Of a stretch of 64,000 bases of DNA, positions 55,794 through 64,000 are shown piece by piece. Made by a program: the position numbers and the translations under genes. This stretch comes from CBDFHJ01 sp965247635 (GTDB lineage: Bacteria > Chloroflexota > Dehalococcoidia > Lucifugimonadales > Australimonadaceae): contig CBDFHJ010000007.1 of the NCBI GenBank assembly GCA_965247635.1, positions 186,001 to 250,000 of the forward strand, written 5' to 3'. Numbering within the stretch: position 1 is the first letter of the stretch; each line of letters starts with the position of its first letter. The notes below the pieces were generated by a model, which did no database searches, was not told where the DNA came from, and saw only the letters and a program-made list of their open reading frames with translations.

Positions 55794-56879
55794 ATGGGCA
55801 CCACACAACGTATCCAACGGTTGCGCCAACGCATGGAGGAGGAAGGCCTCGACGCGTTCTTCATCTCCTCGCCGGAGAACAGGGTTTACCTGTCCGGGTT
55901 TACCGGGTCGGCGGGCTACCTGTACATCACCCCCTCCAGCGCCACGCTGGCTACCGACTTCCGCTACACGGAGCAGGCAGGCATTCAGGCGCCGGAGCAC
56001 GAGGTGGTACGCATCGCCGGCTCGCTGGACTGGTTCAAGTCCATGGTCTCTGACTCGGCCGCCCGCCGCGTCGGGTTCGAGGGGTCCAACGTCACCGTGA
56101 ACACCTACCAATCGCTCACGGAAGCGCTCAAGGAGCTGGACCCGGCACCCCAGCTTGTGGCTACCAACTCCTTGGTCGACCAGCTGCGGGCGGTGAAGGA
56201 GCCGGAGGAGCTGGTGATCATGGAGCACGCCGTGTACATCGCCGACACCGCCATGGAGCAGGTCTCGGCGCGGATCCGTCCCGGCATAACGGAGCGCGAG
56301 GTGGCCTGGCAGATGGAGGTGGCCATGCGCGAGCTGGGCGCCGACAGCATCTCCTTCGATACCATCATCGCGGCGGGGCCCAACGGTGCGCGGCCTCACC
56401 ACCGGGCGTCGGACTACGCCATCCAAAAGGGCGACGCCATCGTCATCGACATGGGGGCCAAGTACAACGGCTACTGTAGCGATATGACCCGGACCTTCAT
56501 CCTGGGCGAGGCCGACGAGACGTTCCGCAAGGTCTACGACATCGTGCTGGACGCCCAGGAGACCGCCGAGGCCGCCGTCCGCGCCGGCATGACGGGCAGC
56601 GAGACGGATGGCCTGGCCCGGAAGGTGATTGACGACGCGGGCTACGGCGAGACCTTCGGGCACAGCCTGGGCCACGGTATCGGCGTGCTGGTCCACGAGT
56701 TCCCTCGCGTTGGGCCCAACTCCACCGGCGTCATCGAAGATGGCATGGTGTTCAGCGTGGAGCCGGGCATCTACATCACGGGCTGGGGTGGCGTCCGCAT
56801 CGAGGACCTGGTGGTCATGGAGAACGGCGAGGCGCGTATCCTGAACAAGGCCCACAAGCGCGACGTCATCGAGCTGTAG
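55794..56879 (+). CDS. pepP: Xaa-Pro aminopeptidase (M24B)
   Basis: 361 aa. Creatinase-N half (FFISSPENRVYLSGFTGSAG), then the pita-bread fold with metal ligands: DMGAKYNGYCSDMTRTF, HSLGHGIGVLVHEFPRV, GMVFSVEPGIYITGWGGVRI and a final Glu in EDLVV. Cytosolic release of N-terminal residues before proline. Commonly encoded just before efp. Confidence 0.92.
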   Translation: MGTTQRIQRLRQRMEEEGLDAFFISSPENRVYLSGFTGSAGYLYITPSSATLATDFRYTEQAGIQAPEHEVVRIAGSLDWFKSMVSDSAARRVGFEGSNVTVNTYQSLTEALKELDPAPQLVATNSLVDQLRAVKEPEELVIMEHAVYIADTAMEQVSARIRPGITEREVAWQMEVAMRELGADSISFDTIIAAGPNGARPHHRASDYAIQKGDAIVIDMGAKYNGYCSDMTRTFILGEADETFRKVYDIVLDAQETAEAAVRAGMTGSETDGLARKVIDDAGYGETFGHSLGHGIGVLVHEFPRVGPNSTGVIEDGMVFSVEPGIYITGWGGVRIEDLVVMENGEARILNKAHKRDVIEL

Positions 56880-56967
56880 GCCCTGGAGCCTTAGGGTTTG
56901 CCTCGGCGTTTCGAGGGCGGAGCCGACGAGAAAGCCGGCCCGTCCTTACCTACAAGGAGCGATAGCC

Positions 56968-57531
56968 ATGGTCATCGGGTTTGGAGACCTCCACCGGGGA
57001 GTTGCCGTCGAGCTCGACGGGGCGCCCCACAAGGTGGAAGAGTACTCCCAGCAGAAGATGCAGCAACGCGCGCCCACCTACCACCTGAAGCTGCGCAACC
57101 TCATCACCGGTCAGCTGGTGGAGCGCTCCTTCTCCGGCTACGGCATGCGGCTGACCCGGGCGCCCGTGACGAACCGAACATCCCAGTACCTGTATGAAGA
57201 CGACGGCCTGTACTACTTCATGGACACTTCCGCCTACGACCAGTACCCCGTGGACGGCACGGTGGTAGGCGACGCGGTGAACTACCTGGTCGATCAGGCG
57301 GAAGTGTCGCTGGTGTTTTGGAAGGACGCCGTGGTGGCCATCGAGCTGCCCACCACCGTAACGCTGGAGGTCACGGAGGCGCCGCCAGGCTACCGGGGCG
57401 ACACGGCCACCGCCGGCACCAAGCCCGCCACCGTGGAGACGGGCCTCAGCGTCAACGTGCCGATGTTCATCAGCGCCGGCGACAAAGTGAAGGTCGATAC
57501 CCGCAACGGCGCCTACGTCGAGCGCGTGTAG
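56968..57531 (+). CDS. efp: Elongation factor P
   Basis: 187 aa (AAGGAGCG upstream), normal length. Three beta-barrel domains: KOW-like N-terminus (FGDLHRGVAVELDGAPHKVE), the middle OB fold, and the C-terminal OB fold with PPGYRGDTATAGTKPATVET and VPMFISAGDKVKVDTRNGAY. The loop that normally reads KPGKG is here QQKMQQRAPTYHLK, without the PGKG signature. EF-P rescues ribosomes at polyproline stretches. Confidence 0.92.
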   Translation: MVIGFGDLHRGVAVELDGAPHKVEEYSQQKMQQRAPTYHLKLRNLITGQLVERSFSGYGMRLTRAPVTNRTSQYLYEDDGLYYFMDTSAYDQYPVDGTVVGDAVNYLVDQAEVSLVFWKDAVVAIELPTTVTLEVTEAPPGYRGDTATAGTKPATVETGLSVNVPMFISAGDKVKVDTRNGAYVERV

Positions 57532-57573
57532 AGCTGCACAGGTGCAAAGCCTCTGTCCTGCCGAGGGGTTTAA

Positions 57574-57670
57574 AAGGGGTGAGGGATTCTTCGCCCCGAT
57601 TACATCGAGACTCAGAATGACCTCGCGAGCTCGTACGTCACCCTGACCCCGGCTTGTCGGGGAAGGGTCT
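57574..57670. repeat. Intergenic chromosomal repeat, copy 1
   Basis: GATTCTTCGCCCC...ACTCAGAATGACC and a small hairpin CCCCG-6-CGGGG. Shares GATTCTTCGCC and GAATGAC words with the element at 58,937-59,062. Typical of interspersed repeats between genes in this kind of genome. Confidence 0.5.
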
Positions 57671-57692
57671 CTCACCTATTTGAGGGTATTTG

Positions 57693-58889
57693 ATGCAGCT
57701 CTACACCGTCTCGGAGATAGCCCAGTACGTGAAGCAGACCCTGGACCGGGACGCGGTGCTGAGCGACCTGTGGGTCAACGGCGAGGTGTCCAACCTGTTC
57801 CGCTCGGCCACCGGCCACGCGTACTTTACGCTCAAGGAGGGGAACGCGGCGGCCATCCGGTGCGCCCTGTTCAGGGGCAACCACGGCGCGGAGCTGCTCG
57901 AGGACGGCGGCGAGGTCAACGTCCACGGCCGGGTCTCCTTCTACGAGACACGGGGCGATTTGCAGCTGTACGTGGATATGGTCCAACCTACCGGGATGGG
58001 TGTGCTGGCGCTGGAGCTGGAGCGGCTGAAGGCCGCGCTGGAGGAGGAAGGGCTCTTCGAGCCGTCCCGGAAGCGTCCGTTGCCGGAGTTTCCGCACCGG
58101 ATCGGCGTGGCAACGTCGGAGCAGGGTGCCGTCTTCCACGACATATGTACGGTGGTAGGCCGGCGCTACCCCCTGGCGGAGATCGTGCTGTGCCCCACCG
58201 GCGTCCAAGGCGAGCGGGCCACACCTGAGGTGGTCGACGCCATCCGCACCTTGGACGGCGAAGGCGACATTGACGTTCTCATCGTCGCCCGGGGCGGCGG
58301 CTCCTTGGAGGACCTGTGGGCCTTCAACACGGAGGCGGTAGCCCGCGCTATCTTCTCTTGCCGCGCACCCGTGGTCAGCGCCGTGGGCCACGAGACGGAC
58401 GTGACCATCGCCGACCTGGTGGCCGACTACCGCGCACCCACGCCGTCGGCTGCCGCGGAGGCGGTAACGCCGGATGCGGTGGCGCTGGCCATGGAGGTCG
58501 CGGCGTGCGCCCAGCGGGCACGCTCCGCGGTATCCTACCGGCTCGCCGATGACTCCGGGGCCGTGCTGTCGCTAGTCCAACGGATGAGCGGCCGTTTACC
58601 CGACGTTGCAGCCTTGCGCCAGAACGTGGACACCCTTGTGGACGGCGGATGGCAGGCGCTTCTCGCCATGCTCGGCGATCGACGGGAGCAGACCCGTGTG
58701 CTGGAGACGTACCTCAACGCGCTCAGCCCAGCAGCGGTGCTGGACCGAGGTTACGCCGTGCTGGTGCAACGGGCCACCGGCGCCACGGTCACGTCGGCGG
58801 GCCAGGTGCGGCCGGGCGACCTCCTTCGGGCCACGGTGAAGGACGGCGGGTTCGACGCAAAGGTGGAACCCCCCGAGGAGTCCAAGTAG
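57693..58889 (+). CDS. xseA: Exodeoxyribonuclease VII large subunit
   Basis: 398 aa from ATG at 57693 (GAGGG upstream). OB-fold start (YTVSEIAQYVKQTLDRDAVL, LWVNGEVSNLFRSATGHAYF), then EFPHRIGVATSEQGAVFHDI, the catalytic DxxRGGG-type LIVARGGGSLEDLWAFNTEA and SAVGHETDVTIADLVADYRA with PTPSAAAE. C-terminal coiled region. Degrades ssDNA from both ends. Confidence 0.94.
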   Translation: MQLYTVSEIAQYVKQTLDRDAVLSDLWVNGEVSNLFRSATGHAYFTLKEGNAAAIRCALFRGNHGAELLEDGGEVNVHGRVSFYETRGDLQLYVDMVQPTGMGVLALELERLKAALEEEGLFEPSRKRPLPEFPHRIGVATSEQGAVFHDICTVVGRRYPLAEIVLCPTGVQGERATPEVVDAIRTLDGEGDIDVLIVARGGGSLEDLWAFNTEAVARAIFSCRAPVVSAVGHETDVTIADLVADYRAPTPSAAAEAVTPDAVALAMEVAACAQRARSAVSYRLADDSGAVLSLVQRMSGRLPDVAALRQNVDTLVDGGWQALLAMLGDRREQTRVLETYLNALSPAAVLDRGYAVLVQRATGATVTSAGQVRPGDLLRATVKDGGFDAKVEPPEESK

Positions 58890-58936
58890 CGTTTGCGGTT
58901 GGCCCGGCCTGCTAGAAAAGTCCTGGGCAGGCTATG

Positions 58937-59062
58937 TCACCCTCACCCAGTTTGTCATTCTTCGCCCCCGATAAATCGGGGGCGAAGAATCTCGTTCCCT
59001 TCGGAATGCAAAGGCGAGATTCCTCGTCCTTCCCAAGAAGGACTCGGAATGACAACGCTTCG
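58937..59062. repeat. Intergenic chromosomal repeat, copy 2, with 16-bp hairpin
   Basis: Inside the 352-bp gap between xseA and xseB. ATTCTTCGCCCCCGAT, AA, ATCGGGGGCGAAGAAT at 58957-58990 is a perfect 16-bp palindrome; GGAATGACA ends the element, mirroring TGTCATTC at the start. The structure suggests a MITE- or REP-like element. The rest of the gap shows nothing else. Confidence 0.7.
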
Positions 59063-59241
59063 CTAACCCTCCCTCCTACGCTGGAAAGCCAGGATGGGGA
59101 ACGAGCAGCTTGTCAAAGCATCGATGCGAGCCTCGCAGACCCTGCTAGAATGAGGCCATCAGTACGCCCTGGGTAAATCATCCTCCGGGACCAGGCCGGA
59201 GGCACGGCCTACGAGCGCTACGTTGGTGACGAGAAGCGGCT

Positions 59242-59541
59242 ATGACCACCAGGAAGCAGCAGCCGGACGAAAAGACACCTCTCTTTGAGGAGGCGTTCGC
59301 CCAGCTACGTGAGACGGTGGAGAAGCTGGAGGGCGGCGGCCTGACGCTGGAGGAGGCCACTCAGCTTTTCGACCAGGGCATGCGGCTGGCCAAGACGTGC
59401 AACGAGCTGCTCAGCGCCGCGGAGCTGAAGATCAGCCGGCTCCAGCGGAGCTTCGGCGCGCAGATGACCATGATCCACGAGCCGTCGGAGGCCGACGAGG
59501 AGGAGCCGATCGAGGAGCCGGACGATGAGGAAGACGCATGA
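59242..59541 (+). CDS. xseB: Exodeoxyribonuclease VII small subunit
   Basis: 99 aa. FEEAFAQLRETVEKLEGGGL with TLEEATQLFDQGMRLAKTCN is the XseB helical hairpin; the acidic C-terminus (about 25 residues of D/E/P) is longer than usual. Partner of xseA, 350 bp upstream. Confidence 0.9.
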   Translation: MTTRKQQPDEKTPLFEEAFAQLRETVEKLEGGGLTLEEATQLFDQGMRLAKTCNELLSAAELKISRLQRSFGAQMTMIHEPSEADEEEPIEEPDDEEDA

Positions 59542-60200
59542 TGCTCAAGGGCGACTTCCACATGCACACGCACTACTCCTACGACTGCGTCGTGCATCCG
59601 GCCGACCTGGTCCTGCGGTGCGAGGAGGTGGGCCTCAACTGCATCGCCGTCACGGACCATAACAGCCTCAAAGGCGCCCAGACGGTCAAGGCCCTCGCTC
59701 CCTTCCCGGTGATCCTGGCGGAGGAGATAAAGAGCACCCATGGCGAGATCACCGGCCTCTTTCTGTCGGAGGAGGTCCCGCCGGGGCTGACGCCGTTGGA
59801 GACGGTCCGGCGCATCAAGGACCAGGAGGGCCTCGTTTCCCTCCCACACCCCTTCGACCGCCTGGGCCGCTCGCCGCTGAGCAGCCGCCATATCTACGAG
59901 CTGCTTCCCTACATCGATATGGTCGAAGCCTTCAACGCCAGGACCACGCTAGGGTGGGACAACGCCAAGGCCCACCGGCTGGCCGTCGACCATAACCTGC
60001 TGGTCACCTCGGTCAGCGACGCCCACACGCTGGGCGAGCTCGGCCAGTCGTACACCGAGTTACCGGACTTCGACGGCACCGCGGCCGGCTTCAAAGCGGC
60101 GCTCGCCGAAGCGCACCTGGTGGAGCATCGCTCCAGCCCGTTGGTGCACCTACACTCCACCATCAACAAGCTCCGCGGCCTCAAGCTATTTCGGCGATGA
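59538..60200 (+). CDS. PHP-domain metal-dependent phosphoesterase
   Basis: 220 aa. KGDFHMHTHYSYDCVVHPAD (HxH), CIAVTDHNSLKGAQ (TDH), LAEEIKSTHGEITGLFLSEE, LPHPFDRLG, and VSDAHTLGELGQSY carry the PHP metal ligands. Freestanding PHP phosphoesterases act on phosphate esters or short nucleic acid ends. Overlaps xseB by 4 nt. Confidence 0.85.
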   Translation: MMLKGDFHMHTHYSYDCVVHPADLVLRCEEVGLNCIAVTDHNSLKGAQTVKALAPFPVILAEEIKSTHGEITGLFLSEEVPPGLTPLETVRRIKDQEGLVSLPHPFDRLGRSPLSSRHIYELLPYIDMVEAFNARTTLGWDNAKAHRLAVDHNLLVTSVSDAHTLGELGQSYTELPDFDGTAAGFKAALAEAHLVEHRSSPLVHLHSTINKLRGLKLFRR

Positions 60201-60997
60201 CCCTTCAGCTCGGGTGGTTTTCCACTGGACGGGGCCAGGGCTCCCGCAGCATGCTGGAGCGAGCCCTCCAAGCCATCGACTCCGGGGAGTTGGACGCCCG
60301 CCTGCAGTTCGTGTTCAGCAACTGGGAGCGCGGCGAAGGTGAGGGCAGCGACCGGTTCTTCGACCTGGTGGAGTCGCGGGATATCCCCCTGCTAACGTAC
60401 TCATCCCGTAAGTTTCGCCGCGCGCATGAGGGCGACTTCGGCGCGCATCGTGCCGAGTACGACGCCCACGTGGTGAGCCTCCTCGCGCCCTACTCGCCCG
60501 ACCTTTGCGTCCTCGCCGGGTACCTCCTGATCCTCAGCCCCGTCCTCTGCCAGGCTGGCACCTTCATCAACATGCACCCTGCCCTGCCCGACGGTCCGAA
60601 GGGCCTATGGCAATCGGTAAACTGGGAGCTCATCGACCAGCGCGCCCATGAGACCGGCGTCATGGTCTTCCTGGTGATAGAAGCGGTGGATGAGGGGCCG
60701 CCCATCGCCTACACCCGATTTCCCCTTCGCGGACCACGCTTCGACCCGTTGTGGGCCCAGGTGGGCGAGGAATCATCGGCGGCGCTGCGGGAACGGCATG
60801 GCGAGGAAGACCCCCTCTTTCAAGCCATCCGCCAAGAGGGCCTTCGGCGCGAGCCCGTGCTGCTCTTGGAGAGCCTGAAGGCCTTCGCCAAGAACGAGCT
60901 GCGTATCGACGCAGGCCGGCTGGTGGACGCTCAGGGACAACCCGCGTCGTCCCGTGACCTGACGACGCGGGTTGAGGCCATGGTCGGAGCGCACTAA
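60197..60997 (+). CDS. Formyltransferase-family protein (PurN-like)
   Basis: 266 aa. FSTGRGQGSRSMLERALQAI, LCVLAGYLLILSPVLCQAGT, FINMHPALPDGPKGLWQSVN and VFLVIEAVDEGPPIAYTRFP match the formyl-transferase fold with the N-x-H of the active site (NMHP). The C-terminal 80 residues do not match GAR transformylase, so the acceptor may differ. Overlaps the PHP gene by 4 nt. Confidence 0.8.
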   Translation: MTLQLGWFSTGRGQGSRSMLERALQAIDSGELDARLQFVFSNWERGEGEGSDRFFDLVESRDIPLLTYSSRKFRRAHEGDFGAHRAEYDAHVVSLLAPYSPDLCVLAGYLLILSPVLCQAGTFINMHPALPDGPKGLWQSVNWELIDQRAHETGVMVFLVIEAVDEGPPIAYTRFPLRGPRFDPLWAQVGEESSAALRERHGEEDPLFQAIRQEGLRREPVLLLESLKAFAKNELRIDAGRLVDAQGQPASSRDLTTRVEAMVGAH

Positions 60998-61063
60998 GAT
61001 AGCTCACGGCAGGTTGGCTCTCGCGGCAGTGGGTCACGCCAGCCTGGCAGCGAGCTAGAGGTC

Positions 61064-62200
61064 ATGCGCACCATCCGCCGATGGCTGGGTCGGGTCTGCA
61101 TCCTGCTTCTCGTTCTGTTCGTGGCGGGAGTGGGATTCCTGACGCTGGCGCCCCAGGGCCGGGCCATGGTCAAGACGGCGTTCTTCATCAGCCAGGTAGT
61201 GCCCGCCGTCCCATCGCTGGCCTGGTTCCAGCCAGAGCCCATCCGAGAGCGTATCCAGGTGCCCACGCCCGAGGGCCTGCGCGAGGCGGACCTGTACCGG
61301 CCGCCGGGCGACGGTCCCTACACGGCCACGCTCTTCTTTCTCGGCGTGGCGCCTGCCGGTCCCGACGACTCAAGGGTGGTGAACCTGGGCAATGCCCTGG
61401 CGCGGGCCGGGATGGTGACCCTGATGTACTGGTCGCCGGAGATGCTCGATCGGAGGCTCCACTCGCCGGACATCCAAAACCTGGTAGCGGCCTTTCAGTT
61501 CCTCCAGGCGCAGCCCATGGTTGACGAAGCGCGCGTGGGGATGGCCGGACTGTGCGTGGGCGCCTCCTTCGTGCTCATGGCCGCCGCCCAGGAGGAAGTG
61601 CGCGGCGAGATCGCCTTCGTGAACGCCTTCGGTCCGTACTTCCGCCTCGAGGACCTGGCCAGGGCCATCGGCACCGGGACGCGGTTCTCGGGCGACGAGC
61701 GCAACGAGTGGGCCCCGGGCAATCTCACACGGGAGGTCACCACCAAGCTCCTGCTGGAATCCCTGGCGTCCGAGCCGGAGGCGGCCCAGGTCGAACTGGC
61801 CTTGGCCCAGGGGGAGGGTTTGAGTCCCGCGGACCTATCGGCCGAGGGCTACGCCGTTTACCGGATCCTCGCGGGAGGGACGGTCGAGGAGGTGGAGTCG
61901 GCGGTCGCGGCGTTTCCAGCGGAGCTGCTGGCGAAGATGGCGGAGGTGTCTCCGGAGCGGTACCTGGACGAGATCGTGGCGCCGGTGCTGATTATGCACG
62001 ACCGTGGAGACGACGCGGTGCCGCCGGAGGAGTCGCGGAGGCTGGCCGCGGCCTTGGGCGACCAGCGAGTGGAGCGGTACACCGAGTTCTCGCTGTTTCA
62101 GCACGTGACCCCAACGCGTCCGGTCGGCGTCATCGAGCTGGGTCGGGAGCTCAACAAGCTCGTCTGGCACCTCTACGGCATCATGCGCCAGACGACGTAG
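61064..62200 (+). CDS. Alpha/beta hydrolase, dienelactone-hydrolase-like, membrane anchored
   Basis: 378 aa. N-terminal membrane segment (LGRVCILLLVLFVAGVGFLT). Hydrolase core: TATLFFLGVAPAGPDDSRVV, VGMAGLCVGASFVLMAAAQE with a Cys nucleophile as in dienelactone hydrolase, Asp in VLIMHDRGDDAVPPEESRRL, His in SLFQHVTP. Probably secreted or periplasm-facing, substrate unknown. Confidence 0.8.
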   Translation: MRTIRRWLGRVCILLLVLFVAGVGFLTLAPQGRAMVKTAFFISQVVPAVPSLAWFQPEPIRERIQVPTPEGLREADLYRPPGDGPYTATLFFLGVAPAGPDDSRVVNLGNALARAGMVTLMYWSPEMLDRRLHSPDIQNLVAAFQFLQAQPMVDEARVGMAGLCVGASFVLMAAAQEEVRGEIAFVNAFGPYFRLEDLARAIGTGTRFSGDERNEWAPGNLTREVTTKLLLESLASEPEAAQVELALAQGEGLSPADLSAEGYAVYRILAGGTVEEVESAVAAFPAELLAKMAEVSPERYLDEIVAPVLIMHDRGDDAVPPEESRRLAAALGDQRVERYTEFSLFQHVTPTRPVGVIELGRELNKLVWHLYGIMRQTT

Positions 62201-62331
62201 CCACGGGATTGAAACGGCCTGCCATTGCAAGGCGCCGTCTGGGGTGGGCGGGTGGGTAAAATCAACCTTGGGGTGGGGTGGAACCCCCAGGGCCGTGGCG
62301 AATCTTTTGAATCTTAAATAATGAGAGGGCG
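62201..62331. other. Convergent intergenic region
   Basis: 131 bp between the hydrolase and clpX, which converge. CTTGGGG...CCCCCAGG around 62,260-62,290 can pair and may act as a two-way terminator, but no T run follows. Confidence 0.35.
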
Positions 62332-63618
62332 CTATGCGCTTTTGGCCTGACGGACGGGCGCTTCTATCATGTCGCCCGAAGCGCTAAGCAGTCGCGGCTG
62401 GGCCAGTTGACCCTTCCCGTCGCCGTCGATGATGCACCGTTCAACTGCCGGAAGCGAAGGCAGCTCGAACATTACGTCCAGCAGCGTCTCCTCGATAATG
62501 GACCTCAACCCCCTGGCCCCGGCCATGCGTTTCATGGCGTGGTCCGCGGCCGCCTCCAGTGCCGGCGCGGTAAAGGTCAGCTCCACGCCGTCCAGCGAAA
62601 AGAGGTGCTGGTACTGTTTGACGACCGCGTTCTTGGGCTCGGTGAGCACCCGGAGCATGTCCTGCTTATCGAGCCCATTCAGGCTCGTGACCACCGGCAG
62701 CCGGCCGATGAACTCGGGGATGAAGCCGTACATCAGAAGGTCTTCCGGGGCGACGTTGCCACGCACTTCGTCGTCGGTCATGGCGGCGCCTCCGGAGCGA
62801 AAGCCGATGCGCTGACGGCTCGAAGCCACGCGGGAGGCGATGATCTCTTCGATCCCCTCAAAGGTGCCGCCGCAAACGAAAAGGATGTTGTCCGTTTTGA
62901 TCTGCAGAAATTCTTGCTGCGGGTGCTTGCGCCCACCCTGCGGAGGAACGTTGGCCACGCACCCTTCGATAATCTTTAAGAGCGCCTGCTGGACGCCCTC
63001 GCCAGACACGTCACGGGTGATGGACGGGTTGGCCCCCTTCCGGGAGAGCTTGTCGATCTCGTCGATATAGATGATGCCGGATTCGGCGCGGGCGATGTCG
63101 TAGTCGGCCGCTTGGATGAGGCGCAACAGGATGTTTTCAACGTCCTCGCCCACGTAGCCAGCCTCGGTGAGGGCTGTGGCGTCGGCGATGGCGAACGGGA
63201 CGTCCAAAATACGCGCCAGGGTCTGCGCTAAAAGGGTCTTGCCGGAGCCCGTGGGCCCCACCAGCAAGATGTTGGTCTTCTGTATCTCCACGTCTTTGGA
63301 GACCGCGTTGGACCACGTGCGTTTGTAGTGGTTGTACACCGCCACGCTCAGCACGCGCTTGGCGTGCTGCTGGCCTACGACGTACTCGTCAAGGCGGTTG
63401 GCGATCTCTTTGGGTGCGAGGTTCTTGCTAGTGGCCGGGGGAGGTGCCGATGACGGTGTATCCTCTTCGGCGATGATCTGTAGGCACAGCCGAACGCACT
63501 CGTCGCAGATGAACACGCGCCCGGGTCCGGCGATCAACCGTTTGACCTGGGGCTGGGGCTTTCCACAAAAGGAGCAGGCGTGTTCGCTTCCTCCCGTGGG
63601 ACCGCTACCGTTTGGCAT
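62332..63618 (-). CDS. clpX: ATP-dependent Clp protease ATP-binding subunit ClpX
   Basis: 428 aa. Zinc-binding CSFCGKPQPQVKRLIAGPG with ICDECVRLC; LDEYVVGQQHAKRVLSVAVY; Walker A LLVGPTGSGKTLLAQTLARI; AGYVGEDVENILLRLIQAAD; Walker B GIIYIDEIDKLSRK; sensor and C-terminal RVLTEPKNAVVKQYQHLF. It unfolds substrates for ClpP. Begins 15 bp after clpP on the same strand. Confidence 0.96.
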   Translation of the reverse strand: MPNGSGPTGGSEHACSFCGKPQPQVKRLIAGPGRVFICDECVRLCLQIIAEEDTPSSAPPPATSKNLAPKEIANRLDEYVVGQQHAKRVLSVAVYNHYKRTWSNAVSKDVEIQKTNILLVGPTGSGKTLLAQTLARILDVPFAIADATALTEAGYVGEDVENILLRLIQAADYDIARAESGIIYIDEIDKLSRKGANPSITRDVSGEGVQQALLKIIEGCVANVPPQGGRKHPQQEFLQIKTDNILFVCGGTFEGIEEIIASRVASSRQRIGFRSGGAAMTDDEVRGNVAPEDLLMYGFIPEFIGRLPVVTSLNGLDKQDMLRVLTEPKNAVVKQYQHLFSLDGVELTFTAPALEAAADHAMKRMAGARGLRSIIEETLLDVMFELPSLPAVERCIIDGDGKGQLAQPRLLSASGDMIEAPVRQAKSA

Positions 63619-63633
63619 TGGGTGCGCCCGCCT

Positions 63634-64000
63634 CTAGTCGCTTGATTCCGAGGTGCCGGCCGGTATCGCCACCGGTGCGCCCAACACCTCGTCCACCACA
63701 CCGTACTCTTTGGCCTGCTCCGCGCTCATGTAAAAGTCACGGTCGGTGTCCCGAGCAATCTTATCGTACGGCTGATCGGTGTGTTTCGCCAGTACCGTAC
63801 GGATCTTGTCCTGCATCCGCAGGATCTCTCGGGCAGCGATCTCGATATCAGCCGCCTGGCCCTGAGCGCCTCCCATGGCCTGGTGCATATGAATGGTGGC
63901 GTTGGGCAGGCTGTACCGTTTGCCCTTGGCGCCGCCACACAGCAGTACCGTACCCATGCTGGCGGCCATACCCACGCAGATAGTCGAGATGTCGGGCCGA
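63634..64000 (-). CDS. clpP: ClpP protease subunit (partial)
   Basis: The gene continues beyond 64,000; the first part is missing. Visible: ISTICVGMAASMGTVLLCGG with the active Ser, ATIHMHQAMGGAQGQAADIE with the His, and DTDRDFYMSAEQAKEYGVVD with the Asp. Forms the proteolytic chamber for ClpX. Confidence 0.95.
   Translation of the reverse strand, partial: RPDISTICVGMAASMGTVLLCGGAKGKRYSLPNATIHMHQAMGGAQGQAADIEIAAREILRMQDKIRTVLAKHTDQPYDKIARDTDRDFYMSAEQAKEYGVVDEVLGAPVAIPAGTSESSD

Noticed and set aside
55767..56855. 362-aa minus-strand open frame
   Set aside because: High-GC shadow of pepP; composition rich in His, Asp and Val from antisense reading, no start signal.

Overview
The window holds most of a contractile-tailed (myovirus-type) prophage, positions 1 to about 50,800, joined to about 13 kb of bacterial chromosome (dprA, topA, xerC, aroQ, pepP, efp, xseA, xseB, clpX, clpP). 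The GC-rich sequence and the chromosomal gene order suggest Chloroflexota, perhaps a Dehalococcoidia/SAR202-type lineage; this is inference. The left end of the prophage lies outside the window. No integrase or lysis gene is recognisable here.

Layout. The phage reads almost entirely leftward (minus strand) from an immunity switch at 44.9-45.0 kb. Transcription order: early regulators (44.9-43.8 kb); recombination and replication (43.3-39.1 kb: zinc-ribbon recombination-type protein, PD-(D/E)XK nuclease, coiled-coil protein, SF2 helicase); a region of small nucleotide and DNA metabolism genes (39-31.7 kb: MazG-like, PP-loop, primase, ASCH, C5 methyltransferase, VRR nuclease, proteasome-like hydrolase); ParB, RarA-C, ParB-like and glycosyltransferase genes (28.3-25.3 kb); terminase, portal, MuF, protease and capsid (25.2-18 kb); connectors, tail terminator, sheath, tubes and tail assembly chaperone (17.4-8.8 kb); a decayed tape-measure region (about 7-4.4 kb); baseplate (4.4-0.1 kb). 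The repressor and a row of cargo genes (45.0-50.8 kb) read rightward towards the chromosome.

Three patterns stand out. First, the 3' end of the repressor gene recurs as six orphan fragments (47.4, 47.9, 48.7, 49.7, 50.05, 50.7 kb), each separated from the next by cargo, the last next to the host junction. Second, toxin-antitoxin and regulator cassettes sit between structural genes, and six start codons lie exactly 6 nt downstream of TTGACA-17-TANNNT-type promoters, which predicts leaderless (or nearly leaderless) mRNAs. Third, gene ends are reused as junctions: the MazG-like 3' end occurs four times, and several gene starts occur twice, flanking inserted genes. The tail sheath carries an in-frame amplification of two repeat types (7 x 19 aa and 8 x about 97 aa), also found inside the baseplate J protein.

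Decay is visible: a multiply frameshifted tape-measure gene, a frameshifted HigB-type toxin with intact antitoxin, a frameshifted small zinc protein, truncated HicA and HicB pieces, and an amber codon in host dprA. These fit a defective or partly domesticated prophage, though assembly errors in single-base cases cannot be excluded from the sequence alone.
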